DNA from: Propionibacteriaceae bacterium
GTDB lineage: Bacteria > Actinomycetota > Actinomycetes > Propionibacteriales > Propionibacteriaceae
DNA: 7,134 nt
Assembly: GCA_905372155.1 (NCBI GenBank)
Contig: CAJPNZ010000137.1
Span: 1 to 7,134 of the forward strand
Direction of reading: 5' to 3'
The notes beneath the pieces are model-generated. The model had not been told where the DNA came from. It made no database searches and saw nothing but the letters and a program-made list of their open reading frames with translations. Below are positions 1 to 5,200 of this stretch, piece after piece (the first letter of the stretch is position 1; every line of letters starts with the position of its first letter). The position numbers were made by a program, and so were the translations under genes.

Positions 1-1111
1 GGGTGCTCTCCGTGCCGGCCGGCGGGCAGGTGTGCCCGGGCGGAGTTGTCTCCGTCGCGGGAGGGGTGGGCGTCGGCGTGGTGGTCTGCTGCGTGACGGA
101 CCAGCTGATCTTGCCCTGGATCTCGGCGGTGACCTCCTTGTTGGAGCCGATGATGATGGTCTGGCCGTGGGGGCCGCCTGCGACCGCATCCTTGGTGATC
201 AGCAACTTGCCGGCGTAGACGCTACCCGTGACGGAGCCCTTGAACTCCTGCTCGCCCGAGGTCGCGTCGGCCGGAACCTTGAGGTACAGATCGGTGTCGG
301 CAGGGACGGCGTTCAGGTCAACCTTGGCGCCCTGCGCGTTGATCAGTTCGTACTTGAGCTCGCTGGTCAGCTTGAAGGTGGCCTGGCTGGACTTGAATCG
401 AATCGGACCGACCTTGCCCTCGGAGCCGTTCTCGCTGCGGGTGAAGGTGATGCTGCCGGTCTCGGCCTCGACGGTCGGCTGCTTGCTCTCCTTCAGTCCG
501 GTGTTGGTCTGCCCGGTCAGGTAGGTGAACAGCTTCTCGACGCGGGTTGTCGTCGCCTGATCGGCTTCCTTCAGGCCCGACCACTTGTAATCGTTGGTGA
601 AGTGCCAGATGGCCGCCTGGGTGGCGGTGATGGCCTCCTGCTCGGTCAGGCCGGCGATGCCGGTGGTCTTGATGAGCTCAGCCAGGTCGGTCTGGGGGTA
701 GCTGCGCTGGGCGATCCAGGCGACCTTGGACTGAATCTCGGTGTTGTCCTTGAACTTGTTGGTGCCCGGGAAGTCCTTCCAGTCGCCGACGCGGAGGTCG
801 GACTCGTACTTGATGTCGACGTCGAGCTCGATGCAGTAGGCCTTGATGGCGCCTTCCTTGCTCGCCGAGGTGTGCACGGTGAACAGGTTGGGCATGACGT
901 GGCCGGTGCTGCCGTCCTGTTTCGTGACTTTCAACCAGAAGCCGGCCACGATCTCGCTGCTCGTGCCGACCTTCGGGTATCCCTCCGGGTAACTGTTCGA
1001 GTGGTCCTCGGCATGTGCCATGGGCGTACCAAGGGTAAGGGTTGCCGCAAGAGCCACGGCTGCTGATGCCAGGAGCTTCCGCGCCCTGGCGCGCGATGAA
1101 GCAGCTTTCAT
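1..1111 (-). CDS. Thioester-domain (TQxA) surface adhesin, N-terminal 370 residues, cut by left edge
   Basis: Reading leftward from an ATG at 1111 the frame stays open to the window edge; a GAGGAAG Shine-Dalgarno sits 4 bases upstream. Residues 1-34 form a signal peptide: a basic start (R7, R9, R11, K12), a hydrophobic Ala/Leu core and an A-H-A cleavage site before E35. The mature part has the two hallmarks of class I thioester domains: Cys93 in AYCIELD and Gln165 in ATQAAIWHF, expected to form an internal Cys-Gln isopeptide-like thioester. Residues of about 205-340 look like a beta-rich domain, followed by a Thr/Pro stalk (341-370, TTTPTPTPP) typical of wall-spanning regions. In characterised Gram-positive relatives the thioester reacts covalently with host or surface amines, so an exported adhesin is the likely role. 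A C-terminal sorting signal would lie outside the window. The ligand cannot be told from the sequence. Confidence 0.9.
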   Translation of the reverse strand, partial: MKAASSRARARKLLASAAVALAATLTLGTPMAHAEDHSNSYPEGYPKVGTSSEIVAGFWLKVTKQDGSTGHVMPNLFTVHTSASKEGAIKAYCIELDVDIKYESDLRVGDWKDFPGTNKFKDNTEIQSKVAWIAQRSYPQTDLAELIKTTGIAGLTEQEAITATQAAIWHFTNDYKWSGLKEADQATTTRVEKLFTYLTGQTNTGLKESKQPTVEAETGSITFTRSENGSEGKVGPIRFKSSQATFKLTSELKYELINAQGAKVDLNAVPADTDLYLKVPADATSGEQEFKGSVTGSVYAGKLLITKDAVAGGPHGQTIIIGSNKEVTAEIQGKISWSVTQQTTTPTPTPPATETTPPGHTCPPAGTEST

Positions 1112-1133
1112 AAAACTTCCTCAATTCTTTAGG

Positions 1134-1139
1134 ATTTTA
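1134..1139 (-). promoter_or_regulatory. Candidate -10 box of the thioester-protein gene
   Basis: On the minus strand the hexamer TAAAAT matches TATAAT at five of six positions. It would place the transcript start near 1126-1127 and leave a 5' leader of about 16 bases that carries the GAGGAAG ribosome binding site. No good -35 hexamer lies 16-18 bases upstream, so the promoter would rely on an activator or an alternative sigma factor, or the call is wrong. Confidence 0.4.
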
Positions 1140-1140
1140 C

Positions 1141-1158
1141 AACCCCCGGTCAGGGGTT
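1141..1158. repeat. 6-bp inverted repeat (AACCCC / GGGGTT) beside the adhesin -10 box
   Basis: AACCCC at 1141-1146 and GGGGTT at 1153-1158 are perfect inverted copies separated by 6 bases. The repeat lies directly upstream of the candidate -10 hexamer, in the spacer/-35 position, where an operator would act. It lies upstream of the predicted transcript start, so an RNA hairpin is less likely than a protein site. The arms are short and could be chance in GC-rich DNA. Confidence 0.3.
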
Positions 1159-1322
1159 CGCTGCCCGCCCAAGGGGGTGCTGCGTGAAGCATAACCCACG
1201 AGGGTCAACTTTTGGGAAGAGAGTCTTACGGTGAGCGGGTTTCAGGCTATCACCCCTAGTGAGCCCACATCCGCTTTGGTTAATTGAATGTTCTACTTCT
1301 GGCGCTCCCGGTTTCGCAGAAC

Positions 1323-1346
1323 GGGAATTGGGGGCGGGCTTGGGGG
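1323..1346 (+). other. Canonical four-tract G-quadruplex motif
   Basis: Four G-tracts of 3, 5, 3 and 5 bases (1323-1325, 1330-1334, 1336-1338, 1342-1346) are separated by loops AATT, C and CTT. This satisfies the usual G3+N1-7 rule. A further six-G run lies at 1363-1368. The G-rich strand is the template strand for the thioester-protein gene, about 210-235 bases upstream of its start. Folding and function are inferences only. Confidence 0.45.
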
Positions 1347-1391
1347 AAGCCGTGATTTGTATGGGGGGTTGAATATTCCGTCGGTGAAAAC

Positions 1392-1416
1392 AAATCGCGA
1401 TTTCTTGCGATTTCTG
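1392..1416. repeat. 12-bp palindrome AAATCGCGATTT with overlapping direct repeat
   Basis: AAATCGCGATTT at 1392-1403 is a perfect palindrome. GCGATTTCTT (1397-1406) is followed directly by GCGATTTCTG (1407-1416), so one half-site is repeated in tandem. An AT-flanked palindrome with a central CG is the kind of site dimeric repressors use. A single 12-bp palindrome is expected once or twice by chance in 7 kb, so the function is uncertain. Confidence 0.3.
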
Positions 1417-1450
1417 TTCGGGTGAAGATGAGAGGAGGTGGGGTCCGAAA

Positions 1451-1497
1451 CCGCTCGAGCCGCCCACTCGCGTCAGCGAGGGGCGGCTCTCGAGCGG
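1451..1497 (-). terminator. Hairpin terminator downstream of the GH13 glucosidase
   Basis: The arm CCGCTCGAG-CCGCCC (1451-1465) pairs with GGGCGG-CT-CTCGAGCGG (1481-1497), leaving a two-base bulge. The top extends through CTCGC/GCGAG around a GTCA loop. It begins 40 bases after the TAG stop of the minus-strand glucosidase gene and is followed on that strand by TTTCGG, a short T-run as often seen in actinobacterial terminators. It should insulate the glucosidase transcript from the adhesin gene beyond it. Confidence 0.75.
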
Positions 1498-1536
1498 GTG
1501 AGGCTTCCTCGGCGGCGGGAAGAACCGTCCGGGAAA

Positions 1537-3459
1537 CTACCTGCCGGTCGTCGGGGGAACCCGGCAGACGAGGGCCTCGTAGGGTTCCATCGGACCCGAG
1601 CGGTCCTTGGTGGTACCCGCGACGATCTCGAGGTTCCGGTCGCGGTGGCGCCGCCGCAGGGGATGGCCCGACAGGTTCACCTCGATGAACCAGCGCTCGC
1701 CGTTGTGCTCCCGGAACCAGGCGAAGTAGTCCTTGACGCCGGCGTCGATGAAACGGATCGAACCCAGGCTCAGCGTCGGGTTGGAGCGGCGCAGCCAGAT
1801 CAGGCGGCGGTAGTAGCGCAGCACCGAGTCCGGGTTGTGCTCCTGGGCGGCGACGGAGTAGCCCACCGAGTCGTCGAAGGCCTTGATCCAGGGGGTTCCG
1901 CGCGTGAACCCCCAGTGCTCGTCGCGATCCCAGCGCATCGGGACGCGGGCGTGGTCGCGGGAACCGGCCATGACCTTCCCCCAGGCCCCGGGGCCCTCGG
2001 CGGCCAGGAGGTTCAGGGATTCCACGTCGCGCAGCGCCGACTCATCGGGGAAGTCCTGGTTGACGGCCCCGATCTCCTGTCCCTGGAAGATGAACGGGGT
2101 GCCGCGCATGGTCAGCAGGATCGTCGCGAGGGCCTTGCCCAGCTGGTCGCGGAACCGGGGGTCGGGGTTGACCTTGGAGATCATGCGCGGGTTGTCGTGG
2201 TTCTCGAAGAACAGGCTCATCCAGTCGTCGGAGCCCAGCCGGGACTGGTAGTCGATGTAGTAGTGCTTCAGGAAGTTCAGGTCGTAGGCGTACTCGTCCC
2301 AGCGCACGTGCCCCGGGGTCTCCAGGTGGTCGAAGCTGAAGATCAGGTCCAGCTCGTCTCGCTGGGAGCTGGTGAGCAGCCTGGCCACTTCGACGCCCGC
2401 CCCCGGGGTCTCGCCGATCATGATGGGCCGGGCATCGGCCCCCGGCGCCTCGTGGCCCGGTTCCACGTCCTTTCTGGTGAAGGCCTCGCGGCGCAGCTCC
2501 GCCAAGTGGTCGTGCAGGTGCGGGCCGTGGAAGTAGTTCTCCACGCCCGTGAAACCCATCACCTGGCCGACGGTGGCGTTGCCGTCGGGCAGGCCGTCGC
2601 GTTTGGAGATGTAGTTGATCACGTCCAGGCGGAACCCGTCGATGCCCTCCGCCAGCCAGAACTGCACGATGTCGGCCACCTCGCGGCGCACCGCCGGGTT
2701 GTCCCAGTTGAGGTCCGGTTGCTCGGGGGTGAACAGGTGCAGCACCCACTTCTCACCGATGCGGCGCCAGGCGGGACCGGAGAAGAACGACGTCCAGTTG
2801 TTGGGCGGTGTCTCGGGGTCGCCGTCACGCAGGAAGTAGTAGTCACCGTGCGCGCCATCCGGGTCGGCCAGGGCGTCCTTGAACCACGGGTGCTCGTCGG
2901 AGGTGTGGTTGACCACCAGGTCGAGGATGATGCGCATCCCGCGTTCGTGGCAGGCGGCGATCAGGCGCCGCAGGTCGTCGATGGTGCCCATCTCGGCCAT
3001 GACGCAACGGTAGTCGGCGATGTCGTAGCCCATGTCCTTGTTCGGCGAGGTGAAGATGGGCGAGAGCCACAGGCAGTCGATGCCCAGGTCGTCCAGGTAG
3101 GGAACCTTCGCCAGGATGCCGGGCAGGTCGCCGATGCCGTCGCCGTTGCTGTCCGCGAAGGAACGCGGGTAGATCTGGTAGAACACCGCCCGCTTCCACC
3201 AGGTCGCGGCGATGGGTCCGTCGAGGCGGGGAGGCGACTCGGGGCAGTCAGCCAGCAGGTCGACGAGGGTGTCGACGAAACCGGGGCCGAACGCGCGCCC
3301 CAGGATCTTGTCGAGCTGTCGCAACCGCAACCGCGAGACCAGAGGGTTGTGCACCCAGGCGGCGCTGCGCCCGGTCTGCAGCAGCACCTTGTCGATGATG
3401 TCGCGGCCGAGTGGGTGCGCGTAGATCTCGGCGACGGTGGCGTTGCGATCTGGTTTCAC
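1537..3459 (-). CDS. GH13 alpha-glucosidase, oligo-1,6-glucosidase type, with N-terminal extra domain
   Basis: A complete 640-residue cytoplasmic enzyme (no signal peptide) that should release glucose from the non-reducing ends of short alpha-glucosides. GH13 regions appear in order: a metal-loop motif DSNGDGIGD (103-111), region I DLVVNH (180-185), region V QPDLN (247-251, the oligo-1,6-glucosidase subfamily signature), region II GFRLDVIN with nucleophile Asp279, region III MIGE with acid/base Glu350, and region IV ENHD with Asp422. Val280 after the nucleophile is the residue linked in known enzymes to alpha-1,6 (isomaltose-type) preference; maltases usually have Ala or Thr there. Residues 1-85 precede the barrel and are not part of the usual enzyme, which starts near WWKRAVFYQIYPRSF. 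The start is GTG, since a TGA lies in frame two codons upstream; no clear Shine-Dalgarno is present. No transporter or regulator gene adjoins it. Confidence 0.93.
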   Translation of the reverse strand: MKPDRNATVAEIYAHPLGRDIIDKVLLQTGRSAAWVHNPLVSRLRLRQLDKILGRAFGPGFVDTLVDLLADCPESPPRLDGPIAATWWKRAVFYQIYPRSFADSNGDGIGDLPGILAKVPYLDDLGIDCLWLSPIFTSPNKDMGYDIADYRCVMAEMGTIDDLRRLIAACHERGMRIILDLVVNHTSDEHPWFKDALADPDGAHGDYYFLRDGDPETPPNNWTSFFSGPAWRRIGEKWVLHLFTPEQPDLNWDNPAVRREVADIVQFWLAEGIDGFRLDVINYISKRDGLPDGNATVGQVMGFTGVENYFHGPHLHDHLAELRREAFTRKDVEPGHEAPGADARPIMIGETPGAGVEVARLLTSSQRDELDLIFSFDHLETPGHVRWDEYAYDLNFLKHYYIDYQSRLGSDDWMSLFFENHDNPRMISKVNPDPRFRDQLGKALATILLTMRGTPFIFQGQEIGAVNQDFPDESALRDVESLNLLAAEGPGAWGKVMAGSRDHARVPMRWDRDEHWGFTRGTPWIKAFDDSVGYSVAAQEHNPDSVLRYYRRLIWLRRSNPTLSLGSIRFIDAGVKDYFAWFREHNGERWFIEVNLSGHPLRRRHRDRNLEIVAGTTKDRSGPMEPYEALVCRVPPTTGR

Positions 3460-3501
3460 GGGTCAATGGTGCCGTGTTCCGCTGCGGGCGGGAAGGCTTT
3501 T

Positions 3502-3520
3502 CGCGGGAAACCCACCCGCG
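3502..3520. repeat. 6-bp inverted repeat CGCGGG / CCCGCG in the divergent promoter region
   Basis: CGCGGG (3502-3507) and CCCGCG (3515-3520) are perfect inverted copies 7 bases apart. They lie in the 118-bp gap between the divergent glucosidase and LppM-like genes, about 45 bases upstream of the glucosidase start. That position suits an operator for the glucosidase, but the arms are GC-only and short. Confidence 0.3.
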
Positions 3521-3553
3521 TACCGCAAATTTGGGGGATCCCGCACTGCGGTA
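3521..3553. promoter_or_regulatory. Candidate operator: TACCGCA...TGCGGTA inverted repeat
   Basis: TACCGCA (3521-3527) and TGCGGTA (3547-3553) are perfect 7-bp inverted copies with 19 bases between them, roughly two helical turns centre to centre. The right half lies just upstream of the -10 box proposed for the LppM-like gene. It could be a binding site for a dimer or pair of dimers controlling one or both divergent genes. No regulator gene in the window identifies a partner. Confidence 0.35.
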
Positions 3554-3565
3554 AGGGGAGGGTTG

Positions 3566-3571
3566 TAGATT
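3566..3571 (+). promoter_or_regulatory. Candidate -10 box of a leaderless transcript for the LppM-like gene
   Basis: TAGATT fits the actinobacterial TAnnnT pattern and ends 6 bases before the ATG at 3578, so transcription would start at the start codon itself. The only purine-rich stretch (AGGGGAGGG, 3554-3562) is about 15 bases from the ATG, too far for a normal ribosome binding site. No clear -35 hexamer is visible. Confidence 0.45.
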
Positions 3572-3577
3572 TCGTTC

Positions 3578-4411
3578 ATGACGAAATTACGCAGAATCGG
3601 CATCGTCGCCTTGATCCTGCCTCTCGTCCTGGTGCTCAGCTCCTGCATCCGGATGCACCAGGAGATCAACGTGAGCAGTCAGGAAAAAATCGAGGTCAAA
3701 AGTGACTTCGGAGTGTTGAAGGAGCAAGCACAATCGGGCGGCATCAAGGACTCCGACGGGGTTTGCCAGCGCGGGATGAGTTCGGTGAAGCTCCCCGGCG
3801 ACCTCAAACAGGAGGGCTACCAGGACGACAAGTACATCGGCTGCAAGATCTCCGGCACCGCCAAGCTCTCCGACATCAGCTATCTCAGCTTCGACGAGTC
3901 CAGCAAGCAATGGACCTTCCACATGTCGGGCAGCAATGCGCAGGGGATCAGCGCGACCATGATCACCGACTTCGAGGTCAAGGTGACCTTCCCGGGCAAG
4001 GTCCTCACCGCCAGCGGCAAGGGGGAGATCTCCGGCAACACCGTCACGTGGAAGGACCCCTCCGACCTAATCGGCTCCGAGGGCCTGAAGGCGACCGCCA
4101 GCAATGATCCCGACCTGACCTGGCTGTGGATCGTGCTTGGGGTCGTGGTGGTGGGCGGCGCCGTGGTCGCCGTCATCCTGGTGCAGCGCGGCAGGGCGAA
4201 GGCGGCTCGCCCCGGTCCCGGGCAGCCCGGCCCGCAGGACGGATTCCAAGGCCCGGCCAATTTCCAGCAGCCCGGTCAGCCGGGTCAGCAGGGTTACCCG
4301 GGGCAGCCGGGTCAGCCGGGTCAGCAGGGTTACCCGGGGCAGCCGGGTCAGCCGGGTCAGCAGGGTTACCCAGGGCAGCCCGGCCAGCCGGGCCAGAACC
4401 CCTGGCGGTGA
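3578..4411 (+). CDS. LppM-like membrane-anchored lipoprotein with Gly-X-Y repeat tail
   Basis: A 277-residue envelope protein. The N-terminus is a lipoprotein signal: basic K3/R5/R6, hydrophobic stretch 8-20 and lipobox L20-S21-S22-C23, so Cys23 should be lipidated. The exported domain (24-180) has the pattern of the actinobacterial LppM family, including FEVKVTFPGKV (132-142) followed by GNTVTW (153-158). Cys63 and Cys89 could form a disulfide. A transmembrane helix spans about 182-203 and is followed by RGRAKAAR, so the tail should be cytoplasmic. That tail (204-277) is Pro/Gly/Gln-rich and includes three 12-residue QPGQPGQQGYPG repeats and a partial fourth. Mycobacterial LppM has been linked to host-cell interaction; whether that applies here is unknown. 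The ATG is fixed by an in-frame TAG 12 bases upstream. The transcript is followed by a strong terminator. Confidence 0.82.
   Translation: MTKLRRIGIVALILPLVLVLSSCIRMHQEINVSSQEKIEVKSDFGVLKEQAQSGGIKDSDGVCQRGMSSVKLPGDLKQEGYQDDKYIGCKISGTAKLSDISYLSFDESSKQWTFHMSGSNAQGISATMITDFEVKVTFPGKVLTASGKGEISGNTVTWKDPSDLIGSEGLKATASNDPDLTWLWIVLGVVVVGGAVVAVILVQRGRAKAARPGPGQPGPQDGFQGPANFQQPGQPGQQGYPGQPGQPGQQGYPGQPGQPGQQGYPGQPGQPGQNPWR
4268..4396 (+). repeat. 36-bp tandem repeat encoding collagen-like Gly-X-Y triplets
   Basis: Three nearly identical 36-bp units (4268-4303, 4304-4339, 4340-4375) and a partial, diverged unit from 4376 sit in frame at the 3' end of the LppM-like gene. Units differ at only a few bases. 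Each encodes QPGQPGQQGYPG; with the flanks this gives glycine at every third residue from Gly233 to Gly272. The near identity of the DNA, beyond what the protein requires, suggests recent expansion and possible copy-number variation between strains. Confidence 0.9.
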
Positions 4412-4423
4412 GAGGCCGTGATG

Positions 4424-4455
4424 AGGGGCCGGGCGGCGCCGCCCGGCCCCTTTCT
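4424..4455 (+). terminator. Intrinsic terminator of the LppM-like gene
   Basis: Positions 4425-4450 form a perfect 26-base palindrome (GGGGCCGGGCGGC and its complement), extended by A4424-T4451 and followed by TTTCTGT. It begins 14 bases after the LppM-like stop codon. It lies upstream of the -10 box of the next gene, so it separates the two same-strand genes into different transcripts. The perfect palindrome has no fixed loop; a few central bases would open to form one. Confidence 0.85.
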
Positions 4456-4470
4456 GTCGGTGGCGATTGT

Positions 4471-4476
4471 TAGGGT
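4471..4476 (+). promoter_or_regulatory. -10 box (TAGGGT) of a probable leaderless promoter
   Basis: TAGGGT matches the actinobacterial TAnnnT -10 pattern and ends 7 bases before the ATG at 4484, the spacing seen for leaderless transcripts. No Shine-Dalgarno precedes that ATG. It follows the terminator of the preceding gene directly, as expected for an independent transcription unit. A -35 match is not evident. Confidence 0.55.
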
Positions 4477-4483
4477 CTCGGCC

Positions 4484-5188
4484 ATGACTGAACTGAACGC
4501 CCAGCCCGATGGACTGAGAATCCCCGACGAGCTGCTCGGGGGCGTGGTTGATCCCGAACTCGAGGAGTACATCCGCGACATGATCTGGACGCAACTCGTG
4601 AGGGGGGATGACAGCATCGATGACCATGCCTACGAGATCGCCTGCGCAGTGGAGGACGAGAAGGACGCGGAGGGCGCCGGCGACACACTGTCCGAGGCGC
4701 AGTGCCGCGCCATCGCCCAGTACCTGATCGATGCGCGTCGCACCCAGCAGGCGGGATTCGGGGACGTGCCTCCCACCAAGCTGGACCGCGCCTTCGAGGC
4801 GCTGCGGAGGGCCCATGTCGTCGCGGAGCAGGATTTCACCTGTTGCAACACCTGCGGGCACGCGGAGATCGAGGGCGACCAGGGCGACCTGGGGTACGTG
4901 TTCTTCCACCAGCAGGACACCGAGAGCCTCGTGGAGGACGGCAGCACCTACCTCAGCTACGGCATCTTCTGGCCCGCCCACATCAGCGAGGAGGAGTACA
5001 AGGCTTTGAGCGACTCCCAGCGCGAGGAGCTCTACGACGCCACGACCATCAAACTGATGAGGACCGTGGTCATCCCGACCCTCCAGGAACACGGCATAGG
5101 CGTCAGCTGGGAAGGAAACGTGGACACCCGCATCCTTCTCACCGACGTCGAGTGGTACGCCCCGCTGCCCCCGGCGGGGCAGGACTGA
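4484..5188 (+). CDS. DUF6891-like protein of unknown function with CCxxC motif
   Basis: A soluble, acidic protein of 234 residues with no signal peptide or membrane segment. The N-terminal 110 residues are mostly helical and charged. The centre holds DFTCCNTCGHAEI (118-129) followed by GYVFFHQQDTESLVEDG (137-153), the pattern I associate with the actinobacterial DUF6891 family; this name is from memory. Cys120, Cys121 and Cys124 form a CCxxC cluster that could bind a metal or be redox-active, but no second Cys pair for a classical zinc finger is visible (the other cysteines are Cys54 and Cys74). The ATG at 4484 is preferred over the in-frame GTG at 4418, because the longer form would translate through the upstream terminator and the family-like sequence starts later. 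The function is unknown, and its neighbours do not suggest one. Confidence 0.8.
   Translation: MTELNAQPDGLRIPDELLGGVVDPELEEYIRDMIWTQLVRGDDSIDDHAYEIACAVEDEKDAEGAGDTLSEAQCRAIAQYLIDARRTQQAGFGDVPPTKLDRAFEALRRAHVVAEQDFTCCNTCGHAEIEGDQGDLGYVFFHQQDTESLVEDGSTYLSYGIFWPAHISEEEYKALSDSQREELYDATTIKLMRTVVIPTLQEHGIGVSWEGNVDTRILLTDVEWYAPLPPAGQD
5165..5182. terminator. 7-bp hairpin at the convergent gene ends
   Basis: CTGCCCC (5165-5171) and GGGGCAG (5176-5182) are perfect inverted copies around a CGGC loop, within the last codons of the DUF6891-like gene and 18 bases beyond the stop of the converging minus-strand gene. Neither side has a T-run, so it could be a weak bidirectional terminator or simply a GC-rich Pro/Ala coding stretch. 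Confidence 0.35.
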
Positions 5189-5200
5189 GGACGGGACCGC

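Larger units (their letters stand above)
1112..1450. other. Non-coding upstream region of the thioester-protein gene
   Basis: About 340 bases without a credible gene lie between the thioester-protein start and the terminator of the upstream GH13 gene. They are less GC-rich and less codon-structured than the flanking genes. They contain a candidate -10 box and an inverted repeat next to the start, a run of G-tracts (1323-1346 and 1363-1368), and a palindrome with an overlapping direct repeat (1392-1416). A 105-codon minus-strand frame crosses the region (1150-1467), but its composition (Ser, Pro, Cys and His scattered, no domain pattern) and its overlap with the terminator argue against coding. 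The length leaves room for a regulated promoter of the adhesin gene or an unrecognised small RNA. Confidence 0.6.

Noticed and set aside
32..1066. Long plus-strand open frame of 344 codons at the left edge
   Set aside because: It lies antisense to the thioester protein, whose signal peptide, Cys/Gln motifs and ribosome binding site are clear. Its translation is a Gly/Leu/Val/Arg-rich shadow typical of GC-rich DNA.
1197..1216. TTGACC on the minus strand (1212-1207) as a -35 box with TATGCT downstream
   Set aside because: The spacing between the two hexamers is about 9-10 bases, far short of the 16-18 needed, and no other -10 box lies at the right distance.
1150..1467. Minus-strand frame of 105 codons in the long intergenic region
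   Set aside because: It starts inside the glucosidase terminator, has no convincing ribosome binding site and shows no domain-like pattern.
1438..3705. Plus-strand open frame of 755 codons across the glucosidase gene
   Set aside because: It is the antisense shadow of the GH13 gene. The minus strand has all the catalytic motifs; the plus frame has a low-complexity Val/Gly/Arg/Asp composition and crosses both the terminator and the divergent promoter region.
4268..4396. Possible CRISPR-like array because of regular 36-bp units
   Set aside because: The repeats are directly adjacent without unique spacers, are in frame within a gene and encode a periodic protein tail.
4418..4483. GTG at 4418 as the start of the DUF6891-like gene
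   Set aside because: The added 22 residues would be translated from the terminator hairpin of the previous gene. A -10 box at 4471-4476 places the transcript start at the ATG at 4484.
4067..5092. Minus-strand frame of 341 codons over the LppM-like and DUF6891-like genes
   Set aside because: It crosses the terminator palindrome and the repeat in antisense, and its sequence is a Leu/Val/Gly/Arg-rich shadow with no family pattern.
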